NCBI GenBank assembly: GCA_036936605.1
Contig: JAUPFV010000001.1
Coordinates: 218,331,530 to 218,395,529 of the forward strand
Direction of reading: 5' to 3'
Length of the DNA stretch: 64,000 bases
Origin: Limnanthes douglasii subsp. nivea
Lineage: Eukaryota > Streptophyta > Magnoliopsida > Brassicales > Limnanthaceae
Each line of letters opens with the position of its first letter. Positions within the stretch are counted from its first letter, which is position 1. The notes beneath the pieces were generated by a model. The model worked only from the letters and a program-made list of their open reading frames with translations, had not been told where the DNA came from and did no database searches. A program made the translations under genes and the position numbers. Below are positions 63,150 to 64,000 of this stretch, in pieces.

Positions 63150-64000
63150 ACTGGTGATTCTCCCCAGAAATTCCGTCTTCAGATTCCTTATCCTCGGATT
63201 CTTTATCTTCCCTCTCTAAATGTAAAGTTTCTTCTAGCTCATCTTCAAGTAAGATGCTAGCAGTATATTATCCCTTGAGTACCATGTCCTAAAAAGATCC
63301 AATTTTTAGCTTTAAGAAAACCTTGTAGAAATTGAGAACCATATCAGATTTGACCTTAGCATCTGGCTCATTTATAGAGGTTAGGTATCCCTTGGTGTAA
63401 GCATCAACCGTGATCTTTTTGTCCCACGCTGCTTCATCATTGACTGAAGAAAGATACTCAATGTTTTTCAGGTTATCCTCTTCGTCTTTCTTAAGAGATG
63501 TCTTCTTCTCTTCCAACGTCTTATGGAAGGTGTCTGTGAGAAAGTTATGTTCTTTAACGACCTCCTCATATTTATGAGCATTAATTTTTAACGTGGAGTC
63601 TAAGTGTAAATTTTTGCCACATCAACCGAATTTTGGTCCACAAGCTCTTTTTCAACAGTTTCGAGCAAAGATTCTTGGTGATAAGTGCAAGATATCTTAT
63701 CTGAGGCAGCTTTCTGATGACGCTCATATTTTTTCCCAAGAAACGACAAGGTCTCTTTCAGCTCAATGTTCCAAATTGGTAATGGGCTTGACAAGATGTT
63801 ATAAGTCAACCGCATGGGAGTCCAAGTTCACTACTTGAAAGGATTTAAAGTTGGCAGATCTCTTCAGAGTTGAAGAATTCCCTCTTTAAGTTTTGGCGAA
63901 TCTCTTAAACTCTGGCCCTCAAGCACCAACTGATCATCCTACAAAAGAAATAAGGATTGGCTTTCCAATACTTGGGTGTCACACAGTCAAGCATAGTAGG
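63150..64000 (-). pseudogene. Tat-7 antisense extra ORF, C-terminal half
   Basis: The minus strand encodes a coiled-coil-like region (ELKETLSFLGKKYERHQKAASDKI, 63815-63600). It continues in MEEKKTSLKKDEEDNLKNIEYLSSVND and KVKSDMVLNFYKVFLKLKIGSF (63516-63289). This aligns with the VKSDMVLLFHQKFPKTLGYL segment of Tat-4. The acidic tail EDELEETLHLEREDKESEDKESEDG follows at about 63250-63180. Stops and a frameshift separate the pieces. The N-terminal half lies beyond the window. Confidence 0.72.

Larger units (their letters stand above)
62506..64000 (+). mobile_element. Tat-7: 3' part of a Tat element, running out of the window
   Basis: It contains a terminator-like block (62506-62570), eight 30-bp tandem repeats (62649-62886) and the C-terminal half of an antisense aORF (from about 63150 to the window end). 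Its gag-pol, expected on the left, is absent; the Tat-6 LTR ends only 510 bp away. A 3' LTR should lie beyond 64000. Confidence 0.7.

Overview
This window is plant nuclear DNA, most likely from a eudicot. It is AT-rich and gene-poor and is built largely from nested, decayed LTR retrotransposons. Only one apparently intact host gene is visible: an intronless type I MADS-box gene of AGL62-like character (34815-35774, minus strand). A broken, intronless copy of the ribosomal protein eS4 (RPS4) gene lies at 22756-23529, and a tRNA-derived SINE with a perfect 17-bp target-site duplication lies at 21464-21677. The species cannot be named from the sequence alone.

The dominant component is Tat-lineage Ty3/gypsy retrotransposons. 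I number them Tat-1 to Tat-7 from left to right: Tat-1 1-9750 (minus, left LTR outside the window); Tat-2 about 13080-17412 (plus, old and truncated); Tat-3 a solo LTR at 17643-18060; Tat-4 23725-31242 (minus, chimeric, with two LTRs); Tat-5 43079-51667 (plus); Tat-6 52917-61996 (plus, two LTRs); Tat-7 62506-64000 (running off the right end). Evidence for the Tat lineage is a second RNase H domain after RT-RNase H, a primer-binding site complementary to a tRNA-Arg 3' end, and a very large extra open reading frame (aORF) on the strand opposite gag-pol, between pol and the 3' LTR. Ty1/copia remains occur at 11822-12520, 17413-19085, 31243-32470, 33480-34020 and 39660-40370, and a further Tat RT scrap at 38700-38995.

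The shared layout of the Tat elements is 5' LTR - PBS - gag - protease - RT - RNase H - second RNase H - integrase, then a spacer, then the aORF converging from the other strand, then polypurine tract and 3' LTR. The aORF product (about 960 residues when breaks are ignored, best preserved in Tat-4) has a conserved N-terminus, a region like the 'putative gypsy type transposon' family, a long coiled coil and an acidic tail. Its reading frame is interrupted by an 80-bp sequence with the hallmarks of a spliceosomal intron. The spacer between the convergent ends carries two things: a conserved block resembling the termination region of many plant LTRs, found in all the elements that retain this area (six copies), and a private minisatellite in each family (six 60-bp units, about five units near 48 bp, eight 30-bp units). 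None of the Tat copies is coding-competent; all contain stops, frameshifts or deleted domains.

The sequence between elements (9.7-11.8, 19.1-22.7, 32.5-34.8, 36.9-43.0 and 51.7-52.9 kb) is AT-rich and holds microsatellites, small duplications, hairpin repeats, a 334-bp insertion flanked by 17-bp direct repeats, and a cluster of seven CATGCA (RY-type) sites about 5 kb upstream of the MADS gene.
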